Origin: Pseudomaricurvus hydrocarbonicus
GTDB taxonomy: Bacteria; Pseudomonadota; Gammaproteobacteria; Pseudomonadales; Cellvibrionaceae
Length of the DNA stretch: 64,000 bases
Assembly: GCF_011602365.1 (NCBI RefSeq)
Contig: NZ_JAAONZ010000005.1
Coordinates: 62,001 to 126,000, forward strand
Direction of reading: 5' to 3'
Within the stretch, counting starts at the first letter, position 1, and every line of letters begins with the position of its first letter. Under the pieces are notes generated by a model. That model was given only the letters and a program-made list of their open reading frames with translations. It was not told where the DNA came from and did not search any database. Made by a program: the position numbers and the translations under genes. Of this stretch, positions 1 to 9,474 are shown piece after piece.

Positions 1-1562
1 TTGCCGCTGGAGTCAGTCCCGTGCTGGCCCCTTGGGGGAATGCAGTTCAGGAAAATATTGCCCGGGATGACCCGTGGAAAGTGAAGTCAGATCTGGATGG
101 TGAAGAGCTGGTCAGGAATACCTTTGCTTCCAATACCACCGAGTTTCAAATTAATGATGACTTAAGCATTAAAAATATTGTTGGTTATCGCGGGGTGGTG
201 TTCCGTACGGCAACGGATATTGATGGAACGGAATACCCCGTGTTTGGGTCGGTACCAGAGGATGGTCTGTTGTGGGCTGCCGGCCTCCCTTGGGGGGCGA
301 CGTTGAATCCACCGCTTAACGTCATGGACTCGGAGTTCTTCAGTGATGAAATACAATTGTTGGGCACTGCTTTCGGCGGCAAGCTGGAGTGGATGACGGG
401 CGGTTACTGGTCAAAACTGAACGCGTCACAAGATCGGCAGCTTCAACAAGGGCCATTTACCTACGACTCGGGTTATACGGATATTGTAAATACCTCCTAT
501 GCGGTTTTTATGGAGGGCACCTATTCTTTGTCCGATGAGTGGTCGGTTACTGCCGGGGCACGCCAGAGTTGGGAAGGGCGTGAACTGTCTGTGCACAGCT
601 GGAGCAATTTGGATCGAACCAATTGTGTGCTGACGGGCCCCAATGGTTCTGACCTGACTACGTGTGAAAGAAATGTGGATGAGGATTACTCGTCACCGAC
701 ATGGAGAATCTCCGCCAGCTATGCTCCGGTTGACGCACAGTTATTGTATGGCAGCGTCTCCACTGGCTATCGTGCGGGAGGTTTTAATACACGAGGGGTC
801 GATGACGCCACGCTGACCCCTTTCGATGAAGAGACGGTTATAACTTATGAGATTGGTCATAAGGCAGACTGGGATTGGCTTGGTTTTCCTCTGCGATCGA
901 ATGTGGCGATATATTTCCAGGATTATGAAGACATTCAAAACACGGTGTCTTTCTTTCAGGGAAATAGTTTGGTCACGCGCACCGAAAATGCGTCTAAAGC
1001 CCAAATATCAGGCCTGGAAGTGGAGTTGACCGCAGTCCCTACGGATCGATTGACACTGACACTGGCCTATTCATATGTGGATGCACAATTTAAGGAGCGC
1101 GAAGACCTGATTAATGGTGTGCAAGTCGATACCAGTAATAATGACTTTTCCTATGTGCCCCCACAGACACTTACAGCGTCCGCGACTTACACGCTGCCAG
1201 TGAATGAAGCTCTGGGCGAAATGACCTTGATGGCAAGTGTTTACTGGCAGGATGATATGTCTACCCACCCGAAGGCTAAGCAGTTCGGCATTATGCCAAG
1301 TCGTACCGGCGGCTTGTGGAGCGCAGAAGATGTTGAGTTCGCCACAAAGTTTTCAGAGTGGGACGACTACGCTGTGTGGAATGCCCGGTTTGACTGGCGG
1401 AGTATTATGGGATCCGGTTTTGATTTTGCGGCGTACGTCAATAATGCTGCGGATGAGGAATATGTCCTGGGCGGGTTGAACGTGCTCGACAGCGGCGGTT
1501 ACGGAGCCTATCACTACGGAGCTCCACGCACTGTAGGGGCTAGCCTGCACTATAATTTTTGA
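1..1562 (+). CDS. TonB-dependent receptor, C-terminal part (5' end outside window)
   Basis: The reading frame is open from the window edge, so the plug domain and signal peptide lie upstream. What remains, roughly 520 residues, is the outer-membrane beta-barrel: alternating aromatic and polar strands such as YGSVSTGYRAGGFN and SGLEVELTAVPTDRLTLTL, and a final strand ending in LHYNF. The terminal Phe is the usual BamA-recognition signature. Repeats of this strand pattern and the phrase 'STGYRAGGFNTRG' are typical of the large family of receptors found with catabolic genes in marine gammaproteobacteria and sphingomonads. The family imports siderophores, glycans, terpenoids or other bulky ligands using TonB energy. 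The ligand here cannot be read from sequence; the neighbouring SDR, sulfotransferase and Rieske oxygenase suggest an organic substrate rather than iron. Confidence 0.9.
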   Translation, partial: AAGVSPVLAPWGNAVQENIARDDPWKVKSDLDGEELVRNTFASNTTEFQINDDLSIKNIVGYRGVVFRTATDIDGTEYPVFGSVPEDGLLWAAGLPWGATLNPPLNVMDSEFFSDEIQLLGTAFGGKLEWMTGGYWSKLNASQDRQLQQGPFTYDSGYTDIVNTSYAVFMEGTYSLSDEWSVTAGARQSWEGRELSVHSWSNLDRTNCVLTGPNGSDLTTCERNVDEDYSSPTWRISASYAPVDAQLLYGSVSTGYRAGGFNTRGVDDATLTPFDEETVITYEIGHKADWDWLGFPLRSNVAIYFQDYEDIQNTVSFFQGNSLVTRTENASKAQISGLEVELTAVPTDRLTLTLAYSYVDAQFKEREDLINGVQVDTSNNDFSYVPPQTLTASATYTLPVNEALGEMTLMASVYWQDDMSTHPKAKQFGIMPSRTGGLWSAEDVEFATKFSEWDDYAVWNARFDWRSIMGSGFDFAAYVNNAADEEYVLGGLNVLDSGGYGAYHYGAPRTVGASLHYNF

Positions 1563-1568
1563 CCCTTG

Positions 1569-1591
1569 TTTGGCCCGCTTTGCGGGCCAAA
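1569..1591 (+). terminator. Perfect hairpin after TonB receptor gene
   Basis: TTTGGCCCGC and GCGGGCCAAA form a perfect 10-bp stem around a TTT loop, starting 6 nt after the TGA stop. No T-run follows, so it is either a weak intrinsic terminator or an mRNA 3'-stabilising hairpin. Confidence 0.55.
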
Positions 1592-1832
1592 CCCAGTACC
1601 CATCCACGCGGTGTCGCCCGCCTGAGTGCAGCAGCACTCTGCAGACAGCAGTTTCACTTTGCCCTCGGTGGCAGTCACTTCAGTTTGAGTTACCTGTTTG
1701 CTATCGCTGCATATGTAAATCGCGGCATATCTCCAATAAAGTTATCTCAATGTCGCATAAATTTGTTTACATTGGATTTTTATTCTAATAGAGTTAACTT
1801 TATTGAGTTGGTTAACAATAATGGTGAGCATA

Positions 1833-2654
1833 ATGAATACGAACCCTTTGGATTTGACAGGTAAAGTTGTTGTCGTTACCGGCGGCAATGCAGGAATTGG
1901 TTTTGGCTTTGCGCGGGGGATTGCCCGGGCCGGAGGTGATGTCGTCATCTGGGGTCGCCGTAAGGACAAAAATGATGAGGCCGTCCGTGAGTTGAAACAA
2001 TTTGGTACCAAGGTCATCGCTCAAGAGGTTGATGTGGCTGATGAGCAACAGGTTGTTGTGGCGATGAAAGAGGCTGTGAAAATTATGGGTCGGGTGGACG
2101 GTGCCATTGCGAATGCCGGCATCATGAATCATGCGAAATCATTCCTTGAATTGTCGGGTGAGCAGTATCACGGCTTATTAAGTGTGAATCAGCATGGCGC
2201 CATGTATGTTGCACGCGAAGCAGCACGTCATATGAAGGAGCGCTTTGATGCAGGTGATCCGGGTGGTTCCATCGTGTTTTGTGCCAGCTTGTCTGCCTTA
2301 ACCGGCTCAGCCGGGATGCAACATTACAATGCGGCAAAAGGAGCAATGGCTTCGATGGCTCGCGGTATTGCTGTTGATCTGGGTGTGTACGGTATTCGCT
2401 GCAATACGGTGTGCCCAGGTTACACCGTCAGTGAAACCGTCAAAGATCAGGGGCCTGACTCACCGTTGGGAGGGCAGGTGCGTGAGCGAACACCGATCCC
2501 GCGTTTCGGTACCATCGAAGATTTTGAAGGTATCGGTGTGTATTTCATGTGTGATGCCTCGCGTTTTCATACCGGCGATCTGGTCAAAATTGATGGTGGC
2601 TGGATGGCCAATGCAGGAAAAGCCAACATTGCAAAATTGTCAGAGAGAGACTAA
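1833..2654 (+). CDS. SDR-family NAD(P)-dependent oxidoreductase
   Basis: A classical short-chain dehydrogenase of 273 residues. The N-terminal Rossmann motif TGGNAGIGFGFA binds NAD(P). NAGIM follows in mid-protein, then the catalytic Ser (ASLSAL) and the YNAAK pair (Tyr-x-x-x-Lys). The C-terminal 'DGGWMA' is the usual SDR ending. It probably oxidises or reduces a hydroxyl/keto group on the substrate of this cluster. ATG 1833 is preferred because the protein then begins MNTNPLDLTGK and a GGTGAG lies 4 nt upstream; ATG 1821 is the alternative. The gene heads a tight operon with the sulfotransferase, the MBL-fold protein and the TIM-barrel protein. Two GTTAAC palindromes (1793-1798 and 1811-1816) lie just upstream and may be regulatory. 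Confidence 0.9.
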   Translation: MNTNPLDLTGKVVVVTGGNAGIGFGFARGIARAGGDVVIWGRRKDKNDEAVRELKQFGTKVIAQEVDVADEQQVVVAMKEAVKIMGRVDGAIANAGIMNHAKSFLELSGEQYHGLLSVNQHGAMYVAREAARHMKERFDAGDPGGSIVFCASLSALTGSAGMQHYNAAKGAMASMARGIAVDLGVYGIRCNTVCPGYTVSETVKDQGPDSPLGGQVRERTPIPRFGTIEDFEGIGVYFMCDASRFHTGDLVKIDGGWMANAGKANIAKLSERD

Positions 2655-2666
2655 GGAGTGGAGGCG

Positions 2667-3938
2667 ATGACTGCATCTGAAGTGCAATCCAAAGTATTCC
2701 GAGTTGACGAATTTCAAAATCCCACGCTATCGCCAGAACGCCGCAAGCAACTGGAAACAATCGAAGCAGAGCCGTTGGATATGTCCGTTGACAGCGTATT
2801 GAGTGCGGCCGTTAAGCAAACCGGTCTGGAAGATTTCGGGGATATGGGGTTTCGAGATCGACTGGCCCGCATACTTGGCGAGGTTGAAGGAGATACCAAT
2901 ACCTGGAAAATATCCAAAAAGCGCATTGTGGCTACGTGTATAAAAGCAGCGGCTAATCGACTTAAAAATCAAGAATTTCTGAAAAGAAATCCAGCCGTTG
3001 ATGCAGTTGAAATTGACCGTCCTATATTTATTACCGGGCTGCCCCGTTCTGGCACTACACATCTTGAAAATCTGATAGCTGCAGACCGGCGCTTACGCTA
3101 TCTGCCGGTGTATTTGGGTTCAGAAGCGGTGCCGACACCGGGTGAAGTGCCAGATCGGGACGGTAAGGATCCGCGCTGGGTTAGGTCCAATAATCACTGG
3201 AACCAGATGAAGGCAAACCCGATCATGGCTGCAATGCATGAGCATTCTCCTGATCATGCCTGTGGTGAAAATGAACTGCAAATTCCGGATTTCGCTAGTT
3301 ATCAATGGGAGTGGATGGCAGATGTTCCCAAGTGGCGAGATTTTTATTTTTCAGAGGATCAAGTACCGCACTATCAATATGGTCGCACCATGCTGAAGGC
3401 CATTGCGTATCAGATGCCAGATGATCGACGCTGGATCCTGAAAGGCAATGCCCAAAGTGAACAGCTACCGGCGCTGATGACGGTTTATCCTGATGCCATT
3501 GTTGTCATGACTCACAGAGACCCGTTGGCTATTTTGCAGTCAGTGTTAACCATGCGAGGGCTGTCTGTTTTGGCGCATCAAAAAGTGCCAAATATCGAGG
3601 CACACGTCAATTACTGGGTTGATCGTATTGAGCATATGCTGCGCTGTTATATTCGTGACATGGACAAGGTGCCGGATGGACAGCGGGTTGATTTATTGTT
3701 TCAGGATATTATGGGCGATGATGTTGGAACGGCTCAGCGTGTGTTGACGGCGGCGGGATTACCACTATCGGACGACAGCGAAAAAGATATGCGGGATTAT
3801 ATGGATAATCACCCGCGTGGCAGAGATGGTCGAGTTGTGTATGACCTGGAAGGGAACTTCAAACTTGACATTGACAAGCTTCGCCAGCGCTTTAATTTTT
3901 ACACCGATCGATTTGCTGTTCGTCACGAGGTGAAATAA
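2667..3938 (+). CDS. Sulfotransferase family protein
   Basis: A PAPS-dependent sulfotransferase of the Sulfotransfer_3 type, 423 residues. The 5'-phosphosulfate loop GLPRSGTT is at residues 124-131. The 3'-phosphate-binding segment VVMTHRDPLAILQS lies in the middle, with conserved Arg and Ser. The long, largely helical N-terminal extension of about 115 residues is usual for this bacterial subfamily, whose acceptors are mostly unknown. The reaction would be transfer of sulfate to a hydroxyl of a small molecule. ATG 2667 is chosen because AAGGAG sits 8 nt upstream; a GTG at 2658 is possible. The gene lies 12 nt after the SDR stop and overlaps the next gene by one base (TAATG), so co-translation is likely. 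Sulfation next to an alkylsulfatase-fold protein is noteworthy. Confidence 0.88.
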   Translation: MTASEVQSKVFRVDEFQNPTLSPERRKQLETIEAEPLDMSVDSVLSAAVKQTGLEDFGDMGFRDRLARILGEVEGDTNTWKISKKRIVATCIKAAANRLKNQEFLKRNPAVDAVEIDRPIFITGLPRSGTTHLENLIAADRRLRYLPVYLGSEAVPTPGEVPDRDGKDPRWVRSNNHWNQMKANPIMAAMHEHSPDHACGENELQIPDFASYQWEWMADVPKWRDFYFSEDQVPHYQYGRTMLKAIAYQMPDDRRWILKGNAQSEQLPALMTVYPDAIVVMTHRDPLAILQSVLTMRGLSVLAHQKVPNIEAHVNYWVDRIEHMLRCYIRDMDKVPDGQRVDLLFQDIMGDDVGTAQRVLTAAGLPLSDDSEKDMRDYMDNHPRGRDGRVVYDLEGNFKLDIDKLRQRFNFYTDRFAVRHEVK

Positions 3939-5179
3939 TGACCGCTTCCAAGCAACCTTTAAATGCGACGCTGGTGCTCGACGGTGAAGGTACGCAAAAT
4001 GCTATCGACCTTGGTGATGGTATTTATATGTCCAAGGACGTCTCTAATGCGTATCGGGTGATCACGTCTGGTGGAGACGTCATCATTAATACAGGAATTG
4101 TATTCAGTGGCGATGAAAATTTTCGCAGACTGAATTCTGTCAGTGATAATGCCGTCGCAAAAATTATTTTTACTCAGAGTCATACAGATCATGTGGGTGG
4201 GTGGCGGTGGTTTAATACCCCGGAAACGGAAACCATCGCTCAGGCAAATTTTGATCATGTGTATGGCTATTGGGAAGCTTTAAGGCCAACTATGGCTCGC
4301 CGCTCCAGACAGCTGTGGAGTGGCGATATCAAAAAAAGCGTGCAGGAGTTCACCAAACCCGTCATCACAACCACATTTCACGACAGCTACCGTTTTGAAT
4401 TGGGTGGTCGACAGTTTGAACTTTATTCAGTCAAAGGCGGGGAGACTATAGATTCTCTGGTGGTCTGGATGCCACAAGAAGGCATCGCGTTTACCGGAAA
4501 TATGACCGGTCCTATCTTTGGCCATGTTCCTAATTTATACACCTTGCGGGGCGATAAGATACGCTATGTACAATGGTACCTTGACAGCCTTCAGCGTGTC
4601 ATAAATCTCAATCCTAAAGTGCTGATCACCGGCCATGGTGAGCCCTTGCGAGGGGAAGCAGCCATACGCACACAGCTCACCAGAATGCGCGATGCGGTAC
4701 AGTACATCAAGGATCAAACCTTTAAAGGAATGAATGACGGGATTGATCTTTGGACTCTGATGGAATCAATAAAATTGCCGCCAGATCTGTCCATAGGGCA
4801 GGGGCATGGCAAGCTGCCCTGGCTGGTGAGGGCGATATGGGAAGAGCACATTGGCTGGTTTCGTTACGAGTCAAGCACAGAGCTTTACAATGTACCGCCG
4901 GCGGCGATATTCGCAGACTTGATTCAATTGGCGGGTAAAGAGAAGGTACTTGAAAAGGCAAAGCATCACATCAATGCAGGAAAAATACTTCATGCCATGC
5001 ACATGGCCGAAGGAGTTCTGGATGTTGATGCTGCGGATTTGACTGCACTCAACATTAAGCTGACAGCCACTGAAAGGTTGCTCGAACAGAATGGGCGTGA
5101 AAATTTCAGTGAGGTGCGCTGGCTGGAATCTCAAATTCGCCTGATTAAAGCGGCTATCGACGAGGTGTCACCATGTTGA
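3938..5179 (+). CDS. Metallo-beta-lactamase-fold protein, alkylsulfatase (SdsA1)-like, altered metal site
   Basis: 413 residues with an MBL fold followed by the alkylsulfatase dimerisation region; the stretches NLYTLRGDK and GKLPWLVRAIWEEHIGWF are typical of SdsA1-type enzymes. The family hydrolyses alkyl sulfate esters with two Zn ions. The protein is shorter than SdsA1 (around 650 residues) because the C-terminal SCP2-like domain is absent. The metal motif HxHxDH reads Q80-S-H82-T-D84-H85, so the first His is Gln. The downstream family segment around AENATHT reads GNMTGP here, so a second ligand position also appears changed. A His survives in TGHGEP. It may be a diverged hydrolase with one metal or another role. 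It overlaps its neighbours by 1 and 7 bases, firmly inside the operon. Confidence 0.8.
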   Translation: MTASKQPLNATLVLDGEGTQNAIDLGDGIYMSKDVSNAYRVITSGGDVIINTGIVFSGDENFRRLNSVSDNAVAKIIFTQSHTDHVGGWRWFNTPETETIAQANFDHVYGYWEALRPTMARRSRQLWSGDIKKSVQEFTKPVITTTFHDSYRFELGGRQFELYSVKGGETIDSLVVWMPQEGIAFTGNMTGPIFGHVPNLYTLRGDKIRYVQWYLDSLQRVINLNPKVLITGHGEPLRGEAAIRTQLTRMRDAVQYIKDQTFKGMNDGIDLWTLMESIKLPPDLSIGQGHGKLPWLVRAIWEEHIGWFRYESSTELYNVPPAAIFADLIQLAGKEKVLEKAKHHINAGKILHAMHMAEGVLDVDAADLTALNIKLTATERLLEQNGRENFSEVRWLESQIRLIKAAIDEVSPC

Positions 5180-5991
5180 ATAAACGACTGTCAGTGAATG
5201 CCTTAAGCACGTTTAACTGGTCTTTCGAACAGGATCTGGCTTTGTGGAAAGAGTTAGGTGTTCATCATGCCGGATTGTTGATATCCAAGGTCTCCGATGA
5301 CCTGGACGGCAAGCTTTCCCGCATGATGGATGAAAATATCCAACCTTCGACCTTGGTTTGTGGCTCTTTTTCGTTGAGTGCTCCAGAGAAATGGACTCAG
5401 GAACAAGATCAGCTCAATAAAATGATGGATATTATTGCCTCTGTCGATCCCAATTGCTCAATCTACTTCCCTCCAGGCAGAACAACCGGCGCACCCTGGG
5501 ATGAAGTTATGGCGGTATTTTCTGAATCGGTAGCGCCATGTGTGACACATGCTGCCAGTGTCGGTGTGCAATTGGCGTTTGAGCCCTCACTGCGTACCGA
5601 TGCTTCATTTATTAATACACTGCGTGATGCTGTTGATGTGTCTGAACTGACGGGATTGGGTTTGGTGGTGGACTTTGGTAATTGCTGGATGGAACGAAAC
5701 CTTCGTGAAACGCTGTTGCGCGCGGGCCCCCAAATTACCCTTGTGCAAATTGATGATGTGGCTATCGGTAGCCACAACCAATTGCCGCCAGGTAGACGGG
5801 TACACATTGGTGATGGGGACTTGCCTCTGGATCGATTGATGGGTGACATTTTGGATTCGGGGTATCAGGGTGTTTTTGATCTGGAAGTCCTTGGCCCAGC
5901 GGTAGAACAAGAAGGTTACGAGCAATCGTTACGCCGAGGCGTCGTAACTGCCTCTGATCTGATTTCAAGAATGGTTGATAGATGTCAATAG
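5173..5991 (+). CDS. Sugar phosphate isomerase/epimerase-like TIM-barrel protein
   Basis: 272 residues of the xylose-isomerase-like TIM-barrel superfamily (AP_endonuc_2). The typical acidic/histidine metal ligands can be followed through the strands: LAFEPS (Glu), LVVDFGN (Asp), QIDD, VHIGDGDLPLDR (His/Asp) and FDLEVLGP (Glu). Members isomerise, epimerise or dehydrate sugars, inositols and related polyols, but many in catabolic clusters act on non-sugar compounds. It starts inside the end of the MBL gene (7-base overlap), so it is translationally coupled to it. It is the last gene of the SDR-sulfotransferase-MBL operon. The exact reaction is not readable from sequence. Confidence 0.82.
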   Translation: MLNKRLSVNALSTFNWSFEQDLALWKELGVHHAGLLISKVSDDLDGKLSRMMDENIQPSTLVCGSFSLSAPEKWTQEQDQLNKMMDIIASVDPNCSIYFPPGRTTGAPWDEVMAVFSESVAPCVTHAASVGVQLAFEPSLRTDASFINTLRDAVDVSELTGLGLVVDFGNCWMERNLRETLLRAGPQITLVQIDDVAIGSHNQLPPGRRVHIGDGDLPLDRLMGDILDSGYQGVFDLEVLGPAVEQEGYEQSLRRGVVTASDLISRMVDRCQ

Positions 5992-6229
5992 TTTGACTTT
6001 GCTGATGTGAATGGCATTTTTTTTGGATGTTAAACTTCGTTTTTATCCCTCTTATGGTCACGGATTGATTTTAGTGGCCTTTTTTTTATTAAATTGTGTG
6101 TGGTGAAAGCTAATGATGAAAAATGTATATCGGTGAGTAAAAAAATTGAAGTATCTTAATTAAATGTAAGGCTGAAGTATTGGTCATTGATAACAATAAC
6201 ATGCCTGTTCTTATGAGAGGGTTGTGGGT

Positions 6230-7555
6230 ATGAATAAAACCAGAAAAGATGATCAGCGCAGAGAATGGAAAGCGCATTGGCCTATGGTTGTTTGCTGTTT
6301 CTTGGGGTTTGGTTTTTATTCAATTGTTCCCAACGCTCTTGGATTATTTGTGGAACCATTGACAACAGAGTTTGGTTGGAGTCGGACAGAAATTATGACA
6401 GGCCTATCCATTTCTGCCGTAACATCAATTTTTTTATCGCCCTTTGTCGGCGGGCTGATTGACCATTGGGGATCACGGCGTATTGCGCTGCCGGGATTGG
6501 TTCTTTCGGGGGTGGTGTTAGCCTCTTTTGGGCTGGCTAACGGCAGTGCGGTTCAGTGGATGATGTTTTGGGTGTGTCAGTCACTGGTGTTTCTGCTGAT
6601 TAAAGCTACTGTCTGGACGACGGCAGTCTCAGGAACTTTTTATGCCGGGCGGAGTTTGGCCATTGCAGTCACGATGTGCGGTACCGCATTCGCACAGGCC
6701 ATAGTTCCTCCGCTCACCCAATGGCTTATAGCGGCTTTCGGATGGCGACATGCCTATTTTTTGTTAGGATTTGGTTGGGGAGGGATTGCTTTAATACCGG
6801 CAATATTTTTTCTGTATGACGCGCGGGACAGATTGCGGAAATCAGATAATGACGTTCACACTGTGATTGTTAAAGATAATCCCAAACAGCCAGAATTACC
6901 CGGATTAACCTTAAGGGAAGCGATTCGCCATCCGGCTTTGATACGCATCTGCATAGCGACATTTATCGTTATGTTGACCGGTATTGGCATATTGGTAAAT
7001 CAAGTACCGATTCTGGTGGAATCGGGTGTAACCCGCGAATATGCGGCATATCTCACCAGTATTTATGGTGTTTCTGGAATTTTTGGCAAACTGGCAACCG
7101 GCTGGCTGATGGATCGCTTTGAAGCTGGTTGGGTTGGAGGGATTACTTTAGGCCTATCCGGTTTTGCGTTTCTTCTGATGCTCAAACAAGTTGACAGTAT
7201 ACCCATGATTATCATCGGGCTGATGGTGATTGGTTATGCGGCGGGTACAAAATTGCAGATTTGTGCGTATCTGACCAGCCTCTATGGTGGTCTTCGAAAC
7301 TTTGGGAAAATATTCGGCATCATGTCGAGTGCTATAGCCGTCGGTGGCGGCGTTGGCCCAGCGTTGGCCGCGCTTGTGTATGACATGACGGGCAGTTATT
7401 CACTGTTTATTTATGCGGCGTGTATTCTCTCTCTGGTTGCGGCCTATCTATTATTTGGTTTGGGACCTGCGCCGAAAGAGTTTGTCCCCGCACCTGTAGT
7501 TAATCGGCAAGATGGAACAAGCTCGATACCTAAAGAAGGAGCACTGGAAAAATAG
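6230..7555 (+). CDS. MFS transporter (monocarboxylate-porter-like)
   Basis: 441 residues with twelve predicted membrane helices. The loop between helices 2 and 3 carries GGLIDHWGSRR, the MFS signature, and it is partly repeated as GKLATGWLMDRF in the second half. The overall pattern (N-terminal 'FGFYSIVPNALGLFVEPLTTEFGWSR') matches the oxalate/formate and monocarboxylate porter group, which often lies beside catabolic operons and imports organic acids. ATG 6230 is used, with AGAGGG 9-10 nt upstream; a GTG at 6224 is in frame. The 238-bp AT-rich stretch before it suggests its own promoter. It probably moves the substrate or a product of the region A pathway across the inner membrane. Confidence 0.9.
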   Translation: MNKTRKDDQRREWKAHWPMVVCCFLGFGFYSIVPNALGLFVEPLTTEFGWSRTEIMTGLSISAVTSIFLSPFVGGLIDHWGSRRIALPGLVLSGVVLASFGLANGSAVQWMMFWVCQSLVFLLIKATVWTTAVSGTFYAGRSLAIAVTMCGTAFAQAIVPPLTQWLIAAFGWRHAYFLLGFGWGGIALIPAIFFLYDARDRLRKSDNDVHTVIVKDNPKQPELPGLTLREAIRHPALIRICIATFIVMLTGIGILVNQVPILVESGVTREYAAYLTSIYGVSGIFGKLATGWLMDRFEAGWVGGITLGLSGFAFLLMLKQVDSIPMIIIGLMVIGYAAGTKLQICAYLTSLYGGLRNFGKIFGIMSSAIAVGGGVGPALAALVYDMTGSYSLFIYAACILSLVAAYLLFGLGPAPKEFVPAPVVNRQDGTSSIPKEGALEK

Positions 7556-7878
7556 GTTCCGGCTTAACTTAACCGCTTTCGTTACGGATAATCCTGTCCC
7601 GGTGTGATGCCCGCAAAGCCGTTGAAAAACGGGCGTTCTCATAAGGTCAGGCGTTTAGCAGAGATGACCCTCATAGAGCCTTTCTGGTGAGTCTAGCTGG
7701 AGAATGATGACCGGGCATTGTATGATTCAGCAGTGTATTAATGTTTGTGTCTTGGCATTCGACTAAGTGATCAAAAATGTCAAGGCAGTTTTGATGTCGT
7801 TACAGAGCTCATGCTACTGCCGTGCCACGCTAGATTGACCATAATTGAATAGGTAAAATATCTGAGAGGTTGAGTAAT
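7556..7878 (+). other. Intergenic region before Rieske oxygenase gene
   Basis: No credible gene. A TTGACC at 7835-7840 followed 17 nt later by ATATCT is a weak sigma-70 candidate. AGAGG at 7865-7869 is the ribosome-binding site for ATG 7879. No strong hairpin was seen. Confidence 0.4.
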
Positions 7879-9333
7879 ATGACTAGAACATCCACACCGC
7901 ACCGTGAAAGCACCACCGCAACAATCCAGGGTAATACAATTCAGGGTAAAACCATCCAGGGTAAAGAGGTTCCTGAAAGCTGGAAAACGTTGGAGCACGG
8001 GATTCGCGTCGGTCGCTACACAGACCCCGAGTTTTTACAGTTGGAGTTCGATCGGCTGTGGACCAAGGTCTGGCAGGTGGCGGCACGGGTGGATGCAGTC
8101 CCTGAGCCAAATGATTTTATCACTTACGAAATTGGCGATCAGTCGGTCTTTATCGTCCGGGTGGATGAAAACACCGTTAAGGCCTACCACAACGTTTGCC
8201 CTCATCGAGGAACGGCGTTGGCTGAAGGGCAGGGTACTTTTCCCGGCGGGCATATTATTTGTCCATTCCACGGTTGGCGCTGGAACACTGAGGGCGACAA
8301 TCAGTACATCCTGGCCCGGGAAGAATTCCGTGGCGGCAAGCTGTGTAATAGCGATGTAGCCCTGAAAAGTCTGCCGTGTGTGGTGTACGCGGGCTTTGTG
8401 TTTATCAATTTCGATAAAGATTGCCCGTCGTTTGATGATTTTATTGCACCTGTAAAATCCTTGATGGACGACCTCAATCTGAAAGAGATGCGTCATTATT
8501 GGTGGAAGTCGATATCGATTCCGTCAAATTGGAAGGTGGCGGAAGAGGCGTTTTTTGAAACCTACCATGTTCCCGCCACCCACCCGCAGCTGGAAGTCAA
8601 AGCGGCGGAGTTTATTTTTGGCGATGAAATCAATGGTGAGTTTGAAAATTACAACCACCACAATGTGGACTACCAGACGTACGCCAATGGCCATGGCCGT
8701 TTTTATGCGGGCAGAGCCACCAACTATCAAGGCAAAGTCACCTCACAGCTGCCGGGCCAAGATCCGGTGGATGCGATGGCAGATCGCCTGCAACTGCTGG
8801 TTGACGGTATGGATGCGCAAGTTCTGCAAGAGGACGTGGATTTATTGCGCACGTTGAAGGGCCAGCCCATTCCTGAAGGGTCCAGCCTGGGTGGTGAATA
8901 CATTCGGGTGCTCTATGAGAATGCTGCCGCCAAGGATCGCCCCATGCCCAAGGCTATACCGGAAATTATCGCTATGTGGGGCGGGGAGATTTTTCTGTTT
9001 CCCAATGTGATGATTTTGCCGCAAGCCGGGAATGCGATGATCTATCGGGTACGTCCACATGAAAGCGATCCGCATCAATGTACGTTTGAAATTTTCTCCA
9101 CGCGCTCACTGCCCGCTGCCGTAAAGCCTGAACGCGCAGAGCCAGTATTTGTGACCGATGGTAATGATCCGGAACAAATGTATCAGGTTCCGCGTCAGGA
9201 TTTGGGTAACTTGCAGCGCATCCAGAAAGGCTTACGCTCCAAAGCCATCAAGCAGATTTGGCTGGCCAGTCACCACGAAAAAATTATTTTGGGCTTGCAT
9301 CAGGAGATTGATCGCTTTCTTATGGATGAGTAA
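7879..9333 (+). CDS. Rieske ring-hydroxylating oxygenase, alpha subunit
   Basis: 484 residues. The Rieske [2Fe-2S] domain has C107-x-H109 (CPHRG) and C128-x2-H131 (CPFHGW). The C-terminal SRPBCC catalytic domain carries the mononuclear iron ligands in AEEAFFETYH230VPATH235. The family inserts O2 into aromatic, sterol or alkaloid substrates, taking electrons from a ferredoxin or reductase. No partner lies next to it; the small ferredoxin at 40544 could serve. The N-terminus has three near-identical steps, IQGNT-IQGKT-IQGKE, from 15-bp DNA repeats, giving a flexible tail not expected in the family. The substrate is unknown. It is clearly paralogous to, but divergent from, the oxygenase at 39085. 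Confidence 0.92.
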   Translation: MTRTSTPHRESTTATIQGNTIQGKTIQGKEVPESWKTLEHGIRVGRYTDPEFLQLEFDRLWTKVWQVAARVDAVPEPNDFITYEIGDQSVFIVRVDENTVKAYHNVCPHRGTALAEGQGTFPGGHIICPFHGWRWNTEGDNQYILAREEFRGGKLCNSDVALKSLPCVVYAGFVFINFDKDCPSFDDFIAPVKSLMDDLNLKEMRHYWWKSISIPSNWKVAEEAFFETYHVPATHPQLEVKAAEFIFGDEINGEFENYNHHNVDYQTYANGHGRFYAGRATNYQGKVTSQLPGQDPVDAMADRLQLLVDGMDAQVLQEDVDLLRTLKGQPIPEGSSLGGEYIRVLYENAAAKDRPMPKAIPEIIAMWGGEIFLFPNVMILPQAGNAMIYRVRPHESDPHQCTFEIFSTRSLPAAVKPERAEPVFVTDGNDPEQMYQVPRQDLGNLQRIQKGLRSKAIKQIWLASHHEKIILGLHQEIDRFLMDE

Positions 9334-9474
9334 TTCCCCTTGTGGCATACCTTGTGCCATAGCTTGAAGTGAAACCAGTAGATCGGTAATTGGACGGACA
9401 CCAAAGTATTCACTTGTGGAAGACGCTCTGCTAATGATGGTCGACGAAGCATTAGCAGCAGCGTACCGTTTTCA

